Assembly (NCBI RefSeq): GCF_964275005.1
Contig: NC_092689.1
Location: 8,513,200-8,577,199, forward strand
Direction: 5' to 3'
Origin: Diadema setosum
Taxonomy: Eukaryota > Echinodermata > Echinoidea > Diadematoida > Diadematidae
Length of the DNA: 64,000 nt
The notes beneath the pieces are model-generated. The model did not search any database, was not told where the DNA came from, and saw only the letters and a list, made by a program, of their open reading frames with translations. The translations under genes were made by a program, and so were the position numbers. This document shows, piece after piece, positions 11,866 to 23,015 of this stretch. Each line of letters opens with the position of its first letter. The first letter of the stretch is position 1.

Positions 11866-12081
11866 GCTCCACTTTCCATCTTGTAGACTGTTTGGAGAGT
11901 TCCTACTAACAACACCATTCTTCATGGATGACGGAAAACGATTAGACATCATGAGAACATCATCCAAAGATTGTACTTGCGATGTTGATTGACGAAAACT
12001 TTGATAGTGGAGGACGCTCATCCGGAAAGACTGTCCATCATATCGTTCTGCTTTTCGGTCTTTCACGCATCTGCCGATTTC
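11866..12081 (-). CDS. Possible upstream exon of the 10.7-kb gene
   Basis: After a good acceptor (TTTTTCGTTTTCCCAG) the minus strand is open for 72 codons, starting EIGRCVKDRKAERYDG and including SLDDVLMMSNRFPSSMKNG. It runs into a stop at 11863-11865 without a clear GT donor in phase with the next exon. A third short open frame beginning with ATG (MESGASRFMEIDIYSG) sits between it and the terminal exon. Either the true donor is weak, or the local sequence contains small indels, or this is 5' UTR. The composition looks coding, but the gene model is not settled. Confidence 0.4.
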
Positions 12082-15000
12082 CTGGGAAAACGAAAAACAG
12101 CAGAAGAACAAGGTTGAGAATCTAAAGAATTCGTTTCGTTTCGCATAACGCAAATTCTTCTTAGAAAGAGAAAGGCAGTCTATTAAAATGTTTCTGTTTA
12201 CAGGGTAAGAACGACATATGTACCACGTTCATTATTTGGGGGATGTATATAGGGCCTACTGTTTCACATCTTCAAATGAAGCACATATTGTTTCATTATT
12301 AATATAGAATCCCTTAAAACTCCCCTGCTTGAACAACCATTATGTAATATTTGTTGAAATCCATTACTGTTGCATTGTTTCATCGCAAAGTGTTCCAATA
12401 TATGAACTATATTAACATGATATTTGATCTTTTAGCGTTTCAATTGTATTTTCATTTACATTCTTATTATCATTTTCATTATCATTGTCAATCATTTACC
12501 ATTATCATCGTCGTATCATTGACATTATTGATATCAAGATTAACTCTGCCCTAAGTTTAAAGAGCATTGGCTTCTATTCTTGATATCACCGTGAACACAA
12601 GAACAACGGTTTATACCCCCTTCGCGTGCATCGAATGAGATGGGTAGCTATGAAAGATAAAAGGAAAGCCCGCACAATAATTTAGCGGCAAGTTCTCACA
12701 GACGATTATTTCTCAGCTTTTGATGCGAGATCGATTAAAATGTATCGATTGCTTTTCACTGCGCGCCTCTGAGAACGTCTTCCATGGGGTCCTGTTGATT
12801 GTCTTTTCGTGTAGGCCAGTTTGTCGACAGACCAGATTGAACAAAAGAACGTCGCACAACAAATGGGTTTCCTTTCATAGCTTTGATCATCTTGTTTACT
12901 GCATACATTTTGTTATACTAGTACATCCTTTACAGAACTTTGAACTGTTCATGAAGCGGGGGGGGGGGGGAGAAGTTGGGTACTGAAATGCGAATATTTA
13001 TGGTATTTTTCAGGGAGAGGGAGGACTACTGTTAATGCAATCACCCGGGAAGCTTTACTCAAACACACAGATTTGTTACCAGGTGTACTTTACTTTGAAA
13101 AATATCGATAGTCTCGGCACATCAACATTCTTTAGTGTGAGAAAATGGAGAAATGACCTCCAAGACGACGTTAAGTAGGCCTTCTCGGTGAATGTGACAA
13201 TGCTTGCCACATTTCCGATCGATGCAGTCCTTATGTTTACAAGCAGTGTGTACTACCTCATTGACATTATGACGTAAACAATTAAACGGCTCCTGAGCGT
13301 AAAGAACAAGAATTAATATAAAGGAAACGACGAGGCAAAACATAACAAAACAAAGCACATCATGAAAGAAATCGATGAATAGAATGAGGACTGTTGTCGA
13401 GCAATGCGTCTCATGTGACTACGCGCGGTCATGTGAACAAGAATACATTTAGAAGGTGGTTAAACGAGCAAAATGGGAAGAATAGTGTTAAGGAAACGGG
13501 ACTGTGTCGATCAATCGAGGGAGTGAACTGTAATCAGTTAAACAAGATTAAAAACTAACGAATCAAGCTCGATGTTGACATATTTCGCAACCTTTAAAAG
13601 CATTGTTAGATGCATCTTTTATTTTTATAGTGCATAGCACATTTACGACCCTCCCTGGATTGGTGACAAAGTTATACATCTTATTATAGAAAATGTGATC
13701 AGCAGTATGCATTTTGATTCTGGCATGCCTGTATGACAAGCTTATCTTGCAGCTGTGAGGAAACGAACAAAGTTCTTTTCAATGTATTACGACGAAGATG
13801 TATTATAATGGACGTAATGTTATTTCGCGTCCTAAAAGACAAAAGCATCAGTCCATTAAGACATTCTCAAGACATGTTGTAGTTGTAGTTATTGCTGACG
13901 GTGATTGCGCACAACTGTGACTTCATTTCATTTTCTTTGTTGCCGTAGACAGCTTGACAGTCATGTAGGCAAAATTGTTAACGAAAATTGCATGATGACC
14001 GCCATTTTATTCGATATGCAAATGATCATGAATCAGTTATGTATATATTCATGGGAAATTCACATTGCATTGACGCGTTACATTGAAGCTGATAACCGCA
14101 GCAGTGAAAATTTACTTAACAGCTTTAAATGAATTCTCCTGTACCAATGTTAACGGGAAAGGCAAAAAAAAAAATGTGTTTACATGAATGAACACATGTA
14201 TACAGAGAGAACTGGTGTTATCAAACTGAAAGGGGAATTAATCAACAAAGAGATTTCATATAAACATACAGACGTTCATACTGACATTTACACACTTGCA
14301 CATTATATACAGATATGCATCATACACGCTAACAAAATTCATTTTGAATGCAAAAAGCAGCTGCTATAACACGAATCTAGAAGCGCCATCCAGTGACCAT
14401 ATGTTTTAAGTGCAATGATACGACATGCCTGAAGGTAATCTACACCCTTTACTTGCCATTATCATTATGGTGAGTCGAAAATGTTTTTGAATGTGTGTAT
14501 AAGCGTATAGAATGTATTTGCTCTAGCATTTTGGTTCACGTTTTGTGTCAATATTATGACAAGATTTAGACGTTGTCTGCGTTCTTATATAGATAACTGA
14601 AAACTCCTAGTTGCCAAGCAACTTTGGTATGTATTGTGTCAACGGGAGAGCCGGTCTTAATTTAGAACGAGCTGCGATCCTTCTTCAGCTACTTTAATAG
14701 TGAGCCAAATCAATGTTCGCTGGTCTTTAGAGTTGCATGATTTATTTTGTTCTTCAATTGCAAAGCCGTTAAGTTTATGTTGATTTTGATTCAAAGATCA
14801 TACAAACATATCGATATATTGTCAGCGAAAATAACCTCAACTTAAGTTATTTAAGTCTGTGCTGGTCGCAAGCACACATGATGCAAGTATAAGATGAGGT
14901 GACTACCATTACAAGTCTCCCGTTCAATCAGTACCTACAAGAAGATAATTATTGTACAAGCAATATTACTTTGGAAGATATTCGCTTTCAGCGACTATTC

Positions 15001-16164
15001 AACAGCTTTCTTCCAAGAGTTATTCAATCATAATATTTTAGTTAAATCATAATAGCACAACGACAGTGAAATACAACGGAGCTATAACAAATTGTGTTGC
15101 AGCCCCATGGTGATACGAAAGATGCCTGTCAAAGACGGTGGCACCGCTATCTTATCTTAAAGTAACCCACAAATAGTTTTGATATTTTGTTTCCATTGAG
15201 TTTCTCTCAATATCATTTATTACAGCTATTTTGAACTTGGCGTTGAGTTTCACTATGAATTTCTCAGTCACAATGGAACGCTATCAGCGCAAAAATATCG
15301 AAGCTGACAATCACATTTTCTGCGTGATGTTTCTCAAATTTCTCTTGACAAAACCTTGAAAAATTCGTCATTACGTTTGAATCACTTTGTGTTCAAGATG
15401 TGAGTAAATGCTTGATGATTGCTGCCTTTACTGTCTTTCCTGAATATCCCACTCAATGTCTTTCATAATTTTCATCGTTTGTATTTTGAGTCATCAGGTG
15501 GTACTGTTTGACATTCATCTGCATGATTCATGTAAAATAAAATCATCAAATTTGGCGTCACGGGTCTGCTTTTGCAGTTTCCGGGTTCACGAACCCTTGT
15601 ATACGTCACACCAATGATTGTTACACTGTATTTTTAACACACTTTGAGTTACTGCTATATTGTGAATTTCACCTGCCGTTTCTGTATGGTTTAGCCATAC
15701 CAGAACATTGTATTACTAATAATGTTCCCATTGTTCAAGGCCCATTATTGGCAATGTCAGAACGAATTGCACTGCGTGTGTGCAGGAAAGACTGATGTGA
15801 ACAGCGGAGAAGAAGAAGAAGAAAAAAAAAAACCCTCTACCAGGCGTTTCTGTATTTTACATAATATCTCATGTGAATTATTAGAATGTTTAAAAACTTC
15901 AATAATTCATATTTGAATCACAGTAGCAAAGAGTGTGTTTACGACCTAAAAAGTAACAGAACTGCGTGTTACAGTTCACTTGTTCATTCGCTCAGAACCA
16001 GCACATAGATGAAAATAGCCCTGTTGCATAAAAAGATGCAATGAAACATTATTAAGTCAAAGAATCAAACATAACTCAGATATCAAACAATCAAGATCGA
16101 GTATTCAGAAATGTATGATTGATTTTTTGACTTATAATAAATGATGTTAGCTTTTATGTTACAG
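12082..16164. other. Non-coding stretch, no gene recognised
   Basis: AT-rich intergenic or intronic sequence. It has low-complexity ATT/CATT runs at 12460-12545, a G run near 12958-12971, and short chance frames only. No repeat family was recognised with confidence. Confidence 0.45.
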
Positions 16165-16227
16165 GGCCCAGGACACCGTGTACAAACGGACTGCCGATGT
16201 ATTGGCACAGCTAACCCTCCAAGGTCC
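16165..16227 (+). other. Candidate 63-nt internal exon
   Basis: A GC-richer segment in AT-rich surroundings, preceded by CTTTTATGTTACAG and followed by the consensus donor GTAAGT. Two of the three forward frames are open; one reads AQDTVYKRTADVLAQLTLQG. No partner exons were identified, so this rests on splice-site quality and composition alone. Confidence 0.25.
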
Positions 16228-16908
16228 GTAAGTTGAAGGGGGACACGTATCGGACCAGTCAAAAGTTAGTCTAAAACGAAAGAGTTTTACAAGCACACAG
16301 TTGAAAATGTTCTCAAAATCGGATTAGATTAAGACAGTTATGAAATTGTGTAAAACTGAAAGTTTCGCGGGTTTTTACAAAAGCAGTTCTTTGAACAGTC
16401 AATAGGAATATGCAGATAGTGAGTTGATGATTCGTCTCACAAGCCATATTGTCTACATAAAATCTTGAAATTTATTTTGTGTGTGTGTGTTTTACGCAAC
16501 TGTAATATGCCACAGCATGCAGAAACCACCCATATCTTGGTGATCATTGTTTTGAAGTTGTTCAGTAAGGAATAACAATGTTTTATATTTTATGGCAGGA
16601 ATATTGATTTTTCTTTTTTCTTTTTTTTTTCTGGACACGATCGATGGAAATCAAGAGAAGACATCATCAGTTCAATCATTTTCATGTTCATATCAACTGT
16701 TTTACCAAAAAAAAAAAATAGTGAATCTTTAAAATTGTACAACTTCCTTGTTTTTTTTTTCCTTACTTCCTTGTTTTTGATCCGATTTTGATCAATTAAT
16801 TTTCACTGTCGTGCTTGTAACACTTTACTCTGTCTTTCCACACTTATATGTTACCGATTTGGAATTCCCGTTATAAGCAAGGCGACTGACATCTTCTTTT
16901 TTTTTTCA

Positions 16909-18600
16909 ATAGACTTGTTTATTTATTAAGTCTTCTTTAAAAGCAGAGTAGTCCCATTCAGTGCCACAAAGGCCTGCTTTACATGAGGGAGCCCTGCGCT
17001 GATATACATTACATTGCATGTGCACACAATAAAAAACAAGAACAAAACGAACATAGATATGATACAGCTAAAGAACAATCGGTTCGTGAGAACATAAAAC
17101 ACATAAGAAAGAACATAAAACGAGCGGAGAAAATACATATCTGAATAATTCATAGCTATATAGTGCAAAGGGTTCACATCAAATGAGAGATTGGTGTTGG
17201 CGTACACGATTCTTAAATGTTTGCAATGAGGAGGCTGTTTGAATAAAAATGGGTAACTCATTAAATGATTTGCATGCAGCATATGTGAAGGAGCATTTCT
17301 TATATTCAGTTCTAGGTTTGGGTATATGTAATTGGCAATAAAGGGCATATCTAGCATGTCTAGTGGTATAAGTAGTAGGGCGTTTGATCGCAAGTTTGAC
17401 TATGTACGGTGGGGCTAAATTGTGTGACAATTTGTACACCAGGACACAGTAATGACATTGAATTCTTTGTTCAATTGACTGTCATTTGAGAGAATGAGTA
17501 AGAGCTAGCGCTGACATGTTATAACCTCCATTCAATACTACACGAGCATACTTATTTTGACAGCGTTGCAATCTGTTTAAATTTGTCTTTGTTAGTGACC
17601 TCCATACAGCGCAACAGTAATCAATATGTGGAAGTATGAAAGAAAAATGTAGCTGATTCATGATTTTACGTGTCAAACACGATTTGATTCTTCGTAAACA
17701 CACAATAATATGAGAAATTTTCATGACTACTTCATCGATGTGGGGAGACCAGTCAAGAGTTTGTTCAAAGAGTACCCCAAGGTGTTTGAGTCTCGTGACA
17801 GTTTCCAAAGGCCTGCCATTCATACAAATTTGAAAAGAATGACTCTGTATTCCTCGGCGAGGTCTGAATAACATGACTTTCGTTTTTTCTAAATTAACAA
17901 TCATACCATTATCTGAAAACCATTTACTGAGGAGTAGAGTGTCTGCTTGGAGTTGTCCTGTACTTCGTAAGCATCACGTCCTGGGTGAAATATTGCCGTG
18001 TCGTCTGCATAAAGAGATACTTTAGTCCCAGGACTAAAGTTTAAGCTAGGAACATCATTGATGAACATACAAAAGAGCAATGGCCCTAGCATTGAACCCT
18101 GTGGGACTCCTGTTTGAACGGGGAGAAATTCGGATCTCTTGCCTTTAAAAGAAACACATTGCTCTCTCCCTATTACGTAAGATTCAAACCACTTTAGTTC
18201 AGTTTTGTCTATGCCGAAGTAGGACAATTTCAGCAAAGGCAGGTCATGGGGTATGACATCGAATGCCTTTTTTAAGTCTAAAAAGACTGCCCTAACCACA
18301 TTGCCTTTGTCAAGGTTATCCGACAAAAACATTACTAATCACTATTAAACACGTTGTGGTTGAGTGACTGGGTCTAAAACCCGATTGGCGTTCCGTCAAC
18401 AGCTCGCCTTCATTCAAGTATGAAGTAAAACTAAGGAGTTGCGAGTGGACTGCTTTTTCGAAAATTTTTGCTTTAGTGGATAAGAGTGAGATAGGACGAT
18501 AATTGCGTATATCACTCACAAACTTTTTTTTTTGGTACAGGTATAACTTTAGCAAGCTTAAATGAGCTTGCTCATTAGCAGTCATCATTGGGATAACAGA
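16909..18600 (-). mobile_element. 5'-truncated LINE (CR1/Jockey-type reverse transcriptase)
   Basis: Minus-strand reverse-transcriptase segments appear in order: NYRPISLLSTKAKIFEK and ERQSGFRPSHSTT (about 18400-18520), FLDLKKAFDVIPHD (18250-18290), GVPQGSMLGPLLF (about 18060-18110), the catalytic box YADDTA (about 17995-18015), then GVLFEQTLDWSPHID and HIDYCCAVW (thumb region), and a C-terminal region near 17180-17440 with SFNELPIFIQTASSLQTFKNRV. The frame changes at least twice; one break coincides with an A-run in the KKK stretch near 18530. The copy is therefore broken, and it lacks the endonuclease half. The 3' end is AATAAATAAAC followed by an A-rich tail near 16900-16910. Confidence 0.9.
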
Positions 18601-18971
18601 GTTAGCACGTTATGACGAGTGGTCTGTGGTAACTATTCTTTTTGTCGTCACATGTGTTGAAGAATTTCACCAAGGTAACCCACTGCTTATGCGAGTGTGT
18701 TTGAATTCCTCTCCTGAAACTCGTCAGAAGCTCGGAGGCATGAGCACATAATTATCGTTGCACAGCTAGAATGAAGTGAGAGAGCAAGAATGGACTGTCC
18801 CAAGAGGGTGGCGTCTCCTTTCCACCTCCACGGTCCATCTAAACTTATCCTTGCTTATCCTCGTTTCTTCATCACTTCGAGAAAAAAACAGACTTTCGAT
18901 CGGATGAGACAAGTTCGGTCTAATTTGTGCCTGTTTGCCCATAAGTGTTTTGTCCAACAAAAGCATCAGTA

Positions 18972-19107
18972 GCAACTGATTGACAAATTGCCCTACATCG
19001 ACGTAAATAATAATCAAATGATAAATTTATCATGGCTACTACTAAAAAAACACTGATCAATTCAGTGCTTATTTACGTCGATGTAGGGCAATTTGTCAAT
19101 CAGTTGC
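18972..19107. repeat. Perfect 39-bp inverted repeat (hairpin)
   Basis: 18972-19010 is the exact reverse complement of 19069-19107 (39 of 39 bases; arm begins GCAACTGATTGACAAATTGC). The 58-bp spacer holds further nested symmetry: the perfect palindrome ATGATAAATTTATCAT and CACTGA/TCAGTG. No open frame spans it. Confidence 0.9.
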
Positions 19108-21078
19108 AATGAAAACATCTCGACGGAAGAGAATCATGAATTTGGAAAAGCATCAGTACGTGACAGGTTGAAATCCCAAACTGCTTTCTTCTTTTTTCTC
19201 TTGGTGTTTTATTGGCCTACTCATACAGCAATCTTACAAAGAGTAACAATTAAAGAAGCATCTGTAACACTTTGCTTATCATGTTTTGATGCAATATAGC
19301 AACAGTTGTTATGTTATTATAGCAGCTGTTGTATAGGAGAACACGGAGGGAAATGATATTGGTCAGGCGATATTTCTGTTGGATGGTTGCTAACAAGTTG
19401 ACGTACCTTGAGTCGCTAACTTACAATAACAATCCATGTGATGCCACACAAATGGATGCGTAGAGTCCTATGAATAATAATACGCTGATACCCTTCAATG
19501 AATGCCAATTGAAAAGCACGTACCTGGTTTGAGCTCAACTCTGTGAACAATCAGTTGATGTGAAGTGCTGTCAAACACTGCCGGCATCAGTTATCCGAAT
19601 ATCAAAGTTGATATCAAAAGTAAAAAATTCCCTCCCCTTGTTCCAGTCAAACTGATCTAGTGATCTCAAATTCATCCACCTGAAGAAGGCTTATAAATAA
19701 TCATGTGGTGTAGTGGGGGTTGCCAACCTTGCTGGAATACACAAGTGTTCTGTTAATACCAGCCATGCGCACGTTCGATAAACCGCATGTAAATCGATAA
19801 TTGCCAGCGACGGCGACTTGCATGATTGCCCATCATGTTTTCAGGTGAAATGCAACTTTTGTGAATCGTCTGAAAGAACTGTACCTATAGACTGACTTAA
19901 TCCTCTGCCGCGGGCAATCTTTCTAGATATTCCAGCAATATTGTGATCATTTGGCGGTCAGACACAGCTAGTTCTTTGCTTTGGTCTTCGAGAGTTGGAA
20001 ACTCATTAACGCTTTGGATCCATCATCATCCCGCTGGCTGTTATTATAGTTGCACCAATTCCTCCAACAGAACTCGAACTTCTCGACCAGTCTATTTGGT
20101 AGCAGGTTGTGTCGAATTCTATCAAAAATTCAGCTGAGTCCACCATTTATCCACTGTAATGTCCAAAGCTTTGCAAAAACATAAAGAGTAACATTATCTC
20201 TACTAGTTTTGGATAGGAAAATGCCTGATGTTTAACCTAACAACCGGTCACCACTGGTGCGTGAGCTGAACTTAGTGGTGTCCGTTTCTCCGTTGTAATT
20301 GTAACAGGGTGTTTACGCACGAACAATACCGGTGTCCCTCACGTTAGCTCTCCGAAAACCGAGAAAAAAAGGATGCCCTATACATGTGATATTTACCGAG
20401 CATTTTATTTGCTTGAACACTTGAATGCAGAGGAGGATTATTATTTGCTCAGGAGAAGCCTGGTCTTCATATTTGTTCAGAATTGTCTTTTTTTTTTCAG
20501 TTGGAGTGTGTTAGCACTGAGGATGTTATAGACAAGCTAAAACGGACGTCTTGGAACATTGTCTTATAATCCTACAAAAGCATGTTACACTGGGTAAAGG
20601 ATATTTTTGGAAGTGTGAGGGTATAAAAAACGTAAAAGATCATTGTGCCAACTCTTAACTTTTGCGCTTCGTGGCGCAGAACGTTTGTGACCTTCATTTG
20701 AGATAAAACAAAAGGAAGTCGATTATGAATGTTCCCCAAACCGCAGTCAGGTGGTAGTGCCACCATCCCAACTCATAAGTGTTAATTACAGATTAGTGTC
20801 TACAAAGAGATTGCTTTCAGTATTTTGGGAGGTCCAATTTCCCTATGATAATGTGATATTGTATAATGATCATGATAGGATAACAGGATTGTTCATTTAC
20901 ATTCATGTCGACATCACTCCTATTCATTGCTGTTCTTCTGTTGTTTGCTTGAAATGTCAAAATATTCACTGTTCGTATTAAAGCACACTTTAAACATCAA
21001 TTGCAGAGTTAATCAACCAGATGTCAAAATGCAATTGCATTATTTCTAATTCCGATTTACTGAAGGGGATAATTCCCT
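19108..21078. other. Non-coding stretch, no gene recognised
   Basis: AT-rich sequence with short chance frames only. Nothing exon-like with convincing splice sites was seen, and no repeat family was recognised. Confidence 0.4.
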
Positions 21079-21629
21079 TTAAGGTGCGATCACACATCGC
21101 CGGTTTAGATGGCGGTTCATGGCGGTTCTCAAACCGCCGTGAACCGTGTCCCAATGATGGCGGAAAGCACTTTGACTACGTTCTCAACACGTTTTGAACA
21201 CGGAGCAAACGCGGATTGACGCGGTAGTAACACGTATCGTCCCGGAAGGTGGAGGAGTCCATACCAAGCCCATGTAGTTGGATGCAATCAGAGCCCTTTC
21301 ACTTGTCCTCAATGGGTTTCAACAAGGAGCGTTTTGCTTTATTAGGTATATAAACACAATTTGAGTGATGCAACAAGCAATTATCTTCAAGTTTCGACGT
21401 GACTTTTCTCTTTCTCTTTTAATTTTTAAAATATCCGTATTAACTGTCATTAAAAAGACATACATATCAAAGCAGAATCCAAAATATTTTCCAAAGTTTC
21501 CTGATCATTTGTAGGTTTATTTATCAAGTGATGTACAAGTACTTGCTTGTTTCAACATCTCTCTTTTTTAATTCTTTCTTAATCAAGTTTTCACATAATT
21601 ATTTCGCGTGTTGAATTTAAGATCTTGTT

Positions 21630-22045
21630 GCTTGTTTATCCATGTTTTCACAAAATTGCTCCTTCTTATCTTTCACAGCTTCTTGTGAAATATGAGCCTA
21701 GGAGAGTTCCTAAATTGTAAGGGGAATCTTTATGTGATACCCTCGATCCATTACGACAAACTAATATGGCAAACGTGGTTTATGCCGCCCCAGAACTGTG
21801 GACAGCATCCCAAGTGATAGAACATGCAAGTTCCATCAATAAGTCAAAAATGTTTTTAAATACTTAACTGTTAAAATAGTAACATAGTGATTGTAGATGA
21901 TGATTTATGCAGCATGTTACTGTTTCTGAAATTACCTTTTCCTGTTTATCTTTTTGTTCCCCCTCTAAAGCGCATAGAGACCATGCCAAAGGTATTATGC
22001 GCTATATAAGAACGGTAATGATGATAATATAATAATAATATCTTT
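21630..22045 (+). mobile_element. LINE 3' fragment nested in the TIR transposon
   Basis: Reads HKIAPSYLSQLLVKYEPRR and later YAAPELWTASQVIEHASS, the C-terminal region typical of CR1/L2-group reverse transcriptases, with several stops. It ends with GCGCTATATAAGAACGG followed by a (TGA/TAA)n tail. Heavily decayed. Confidence 0.65.
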
Positions 22046-22505
22046 AATAACAGTCAATAAAAAGACATATTATGTACATTATACATTATCAAAGAAGCAT
22101 ATATAGTATTATGTGTATAGTTTCCTCTTTACTTACAGGTTCATGTAACATAATAATGGTGTGTTTTTTTTCAAGTTTCAACATTGCTTTTCCCTCTACT
22201 CTCTTAAGTTTCAACATATCTGTATCAACATGCAGTCTTACAAAAATGGCATACATAATCACGAAAGCAGAACCCAACATATTTACATAAGTCTTCTGTG
22301 TGTAACACGTTGCTGGCCATCTTAAAAGCTGTTAAGTTTTGACTGAACTTACCTTTTAATGTAAATGATGTACTATTCAACATACCTAACAACTTTTTGA
22401 ACATTAAACTTTATTTGTTACTGTATAAGTGTTAAAGAAGTAAGGAAACTGTAGCATTCAATATATTTGCCCGATCTTGCATTATGGGTTCATCTTTGCG
22501 TTTAT

Positions 22506-22545
22506 CTCCATTTTTTATTGCTCCGCCACGAAGTGTCGCCGGAGC
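22506..22545 (-). repeat. Terminal-hairpin fragment of the composite repeat family
   Basis: GCTCCGCCACGAAGTGTCGC followed by CGGAGC folds back on itself. It matches the edge of the family seen at 7262-8740 and 29508-30330. Confidence 0.6.
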
Positions 22546-22904
22546 CATTATTCTCTTTTAAGTTCATTGTTTCTTTTCGCTTGAAAATTATGGCGGTGTT
22601 AACACGGTATTATCACGGATCTTGCGGTGCAAAGACGGAGGATGCCGTTCTTAACACGATGAACGGCGATGTGAACACGGTCCATTTCAAACCGCCTAGA
22701 CCGCCACGAAAAATTAAACATGTTTAATTTTTCTGGCGGTTCCCCGCGGTTCCCGGCGGTTCTCGGGGTTCATGGCGGATGGGTGACGGATGACCACGGT
22801 TTGTGTACGGTGTAAACACGGTCTTTGGCGGAGCACGGCGATTTGCTGAACCGCCATTAACCGCCATCTAAACCGGCGATGTGTGATTGCACCTTTAGAG
22901 TTGT

Positions 22905-23015
22905 ATATACTCTTTAGAATGTCAAAAAGTGATTTCTAAGTATCTTGCAAAGAGTTAAAGGCTAAATCATCACCTCCATCAATATTATACCATCCCTTTA
23001 AGTGATAGGTCTGAA
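22905..23015 (-). mobile_element. Fragment of foldback family B
   Basis: The reverse complement reads GGAGGTGATGATTTAGCCTT, then TTTGCAAGATACTTAGAAATCACT, matching the left arm of the complete copy at 55262-55650. Confidence 0.6.

Larger units (their letters stand above)
21082..22894. mobile_element. TIR DNA transposon, non-autonomous, TTA target duplication
   Basis: The left end AGGTGCGATCACACATCGCC and the inverted right end (GGCGATGTGTGATTGCACCT) form terminal inverted repeats of at least 36 bp with about one mismatch, extending into TTTAGATGGCGGTT. Both sides carry TTA (21079-21081 and 22895-22897), fitting the 3-bp duplication of PIF/Harbinger-type elements; the superfamily is inference. 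The subterminal zones (21115-21250 and 22590-22860) are dense in GGCGGTT, GAACCGCC and CACGG words. The middle is AT-rich with no transposase frame and carries a LINE fragment. Confidence 0.8.

Noticed and set aside
16926-17393. 155-codon minus-strand frame at the LINE 3' end
   Set aside because: It is an alternative frame over the LINE C-terminal region, which in another frame matches reverse-transcriptase proteins.
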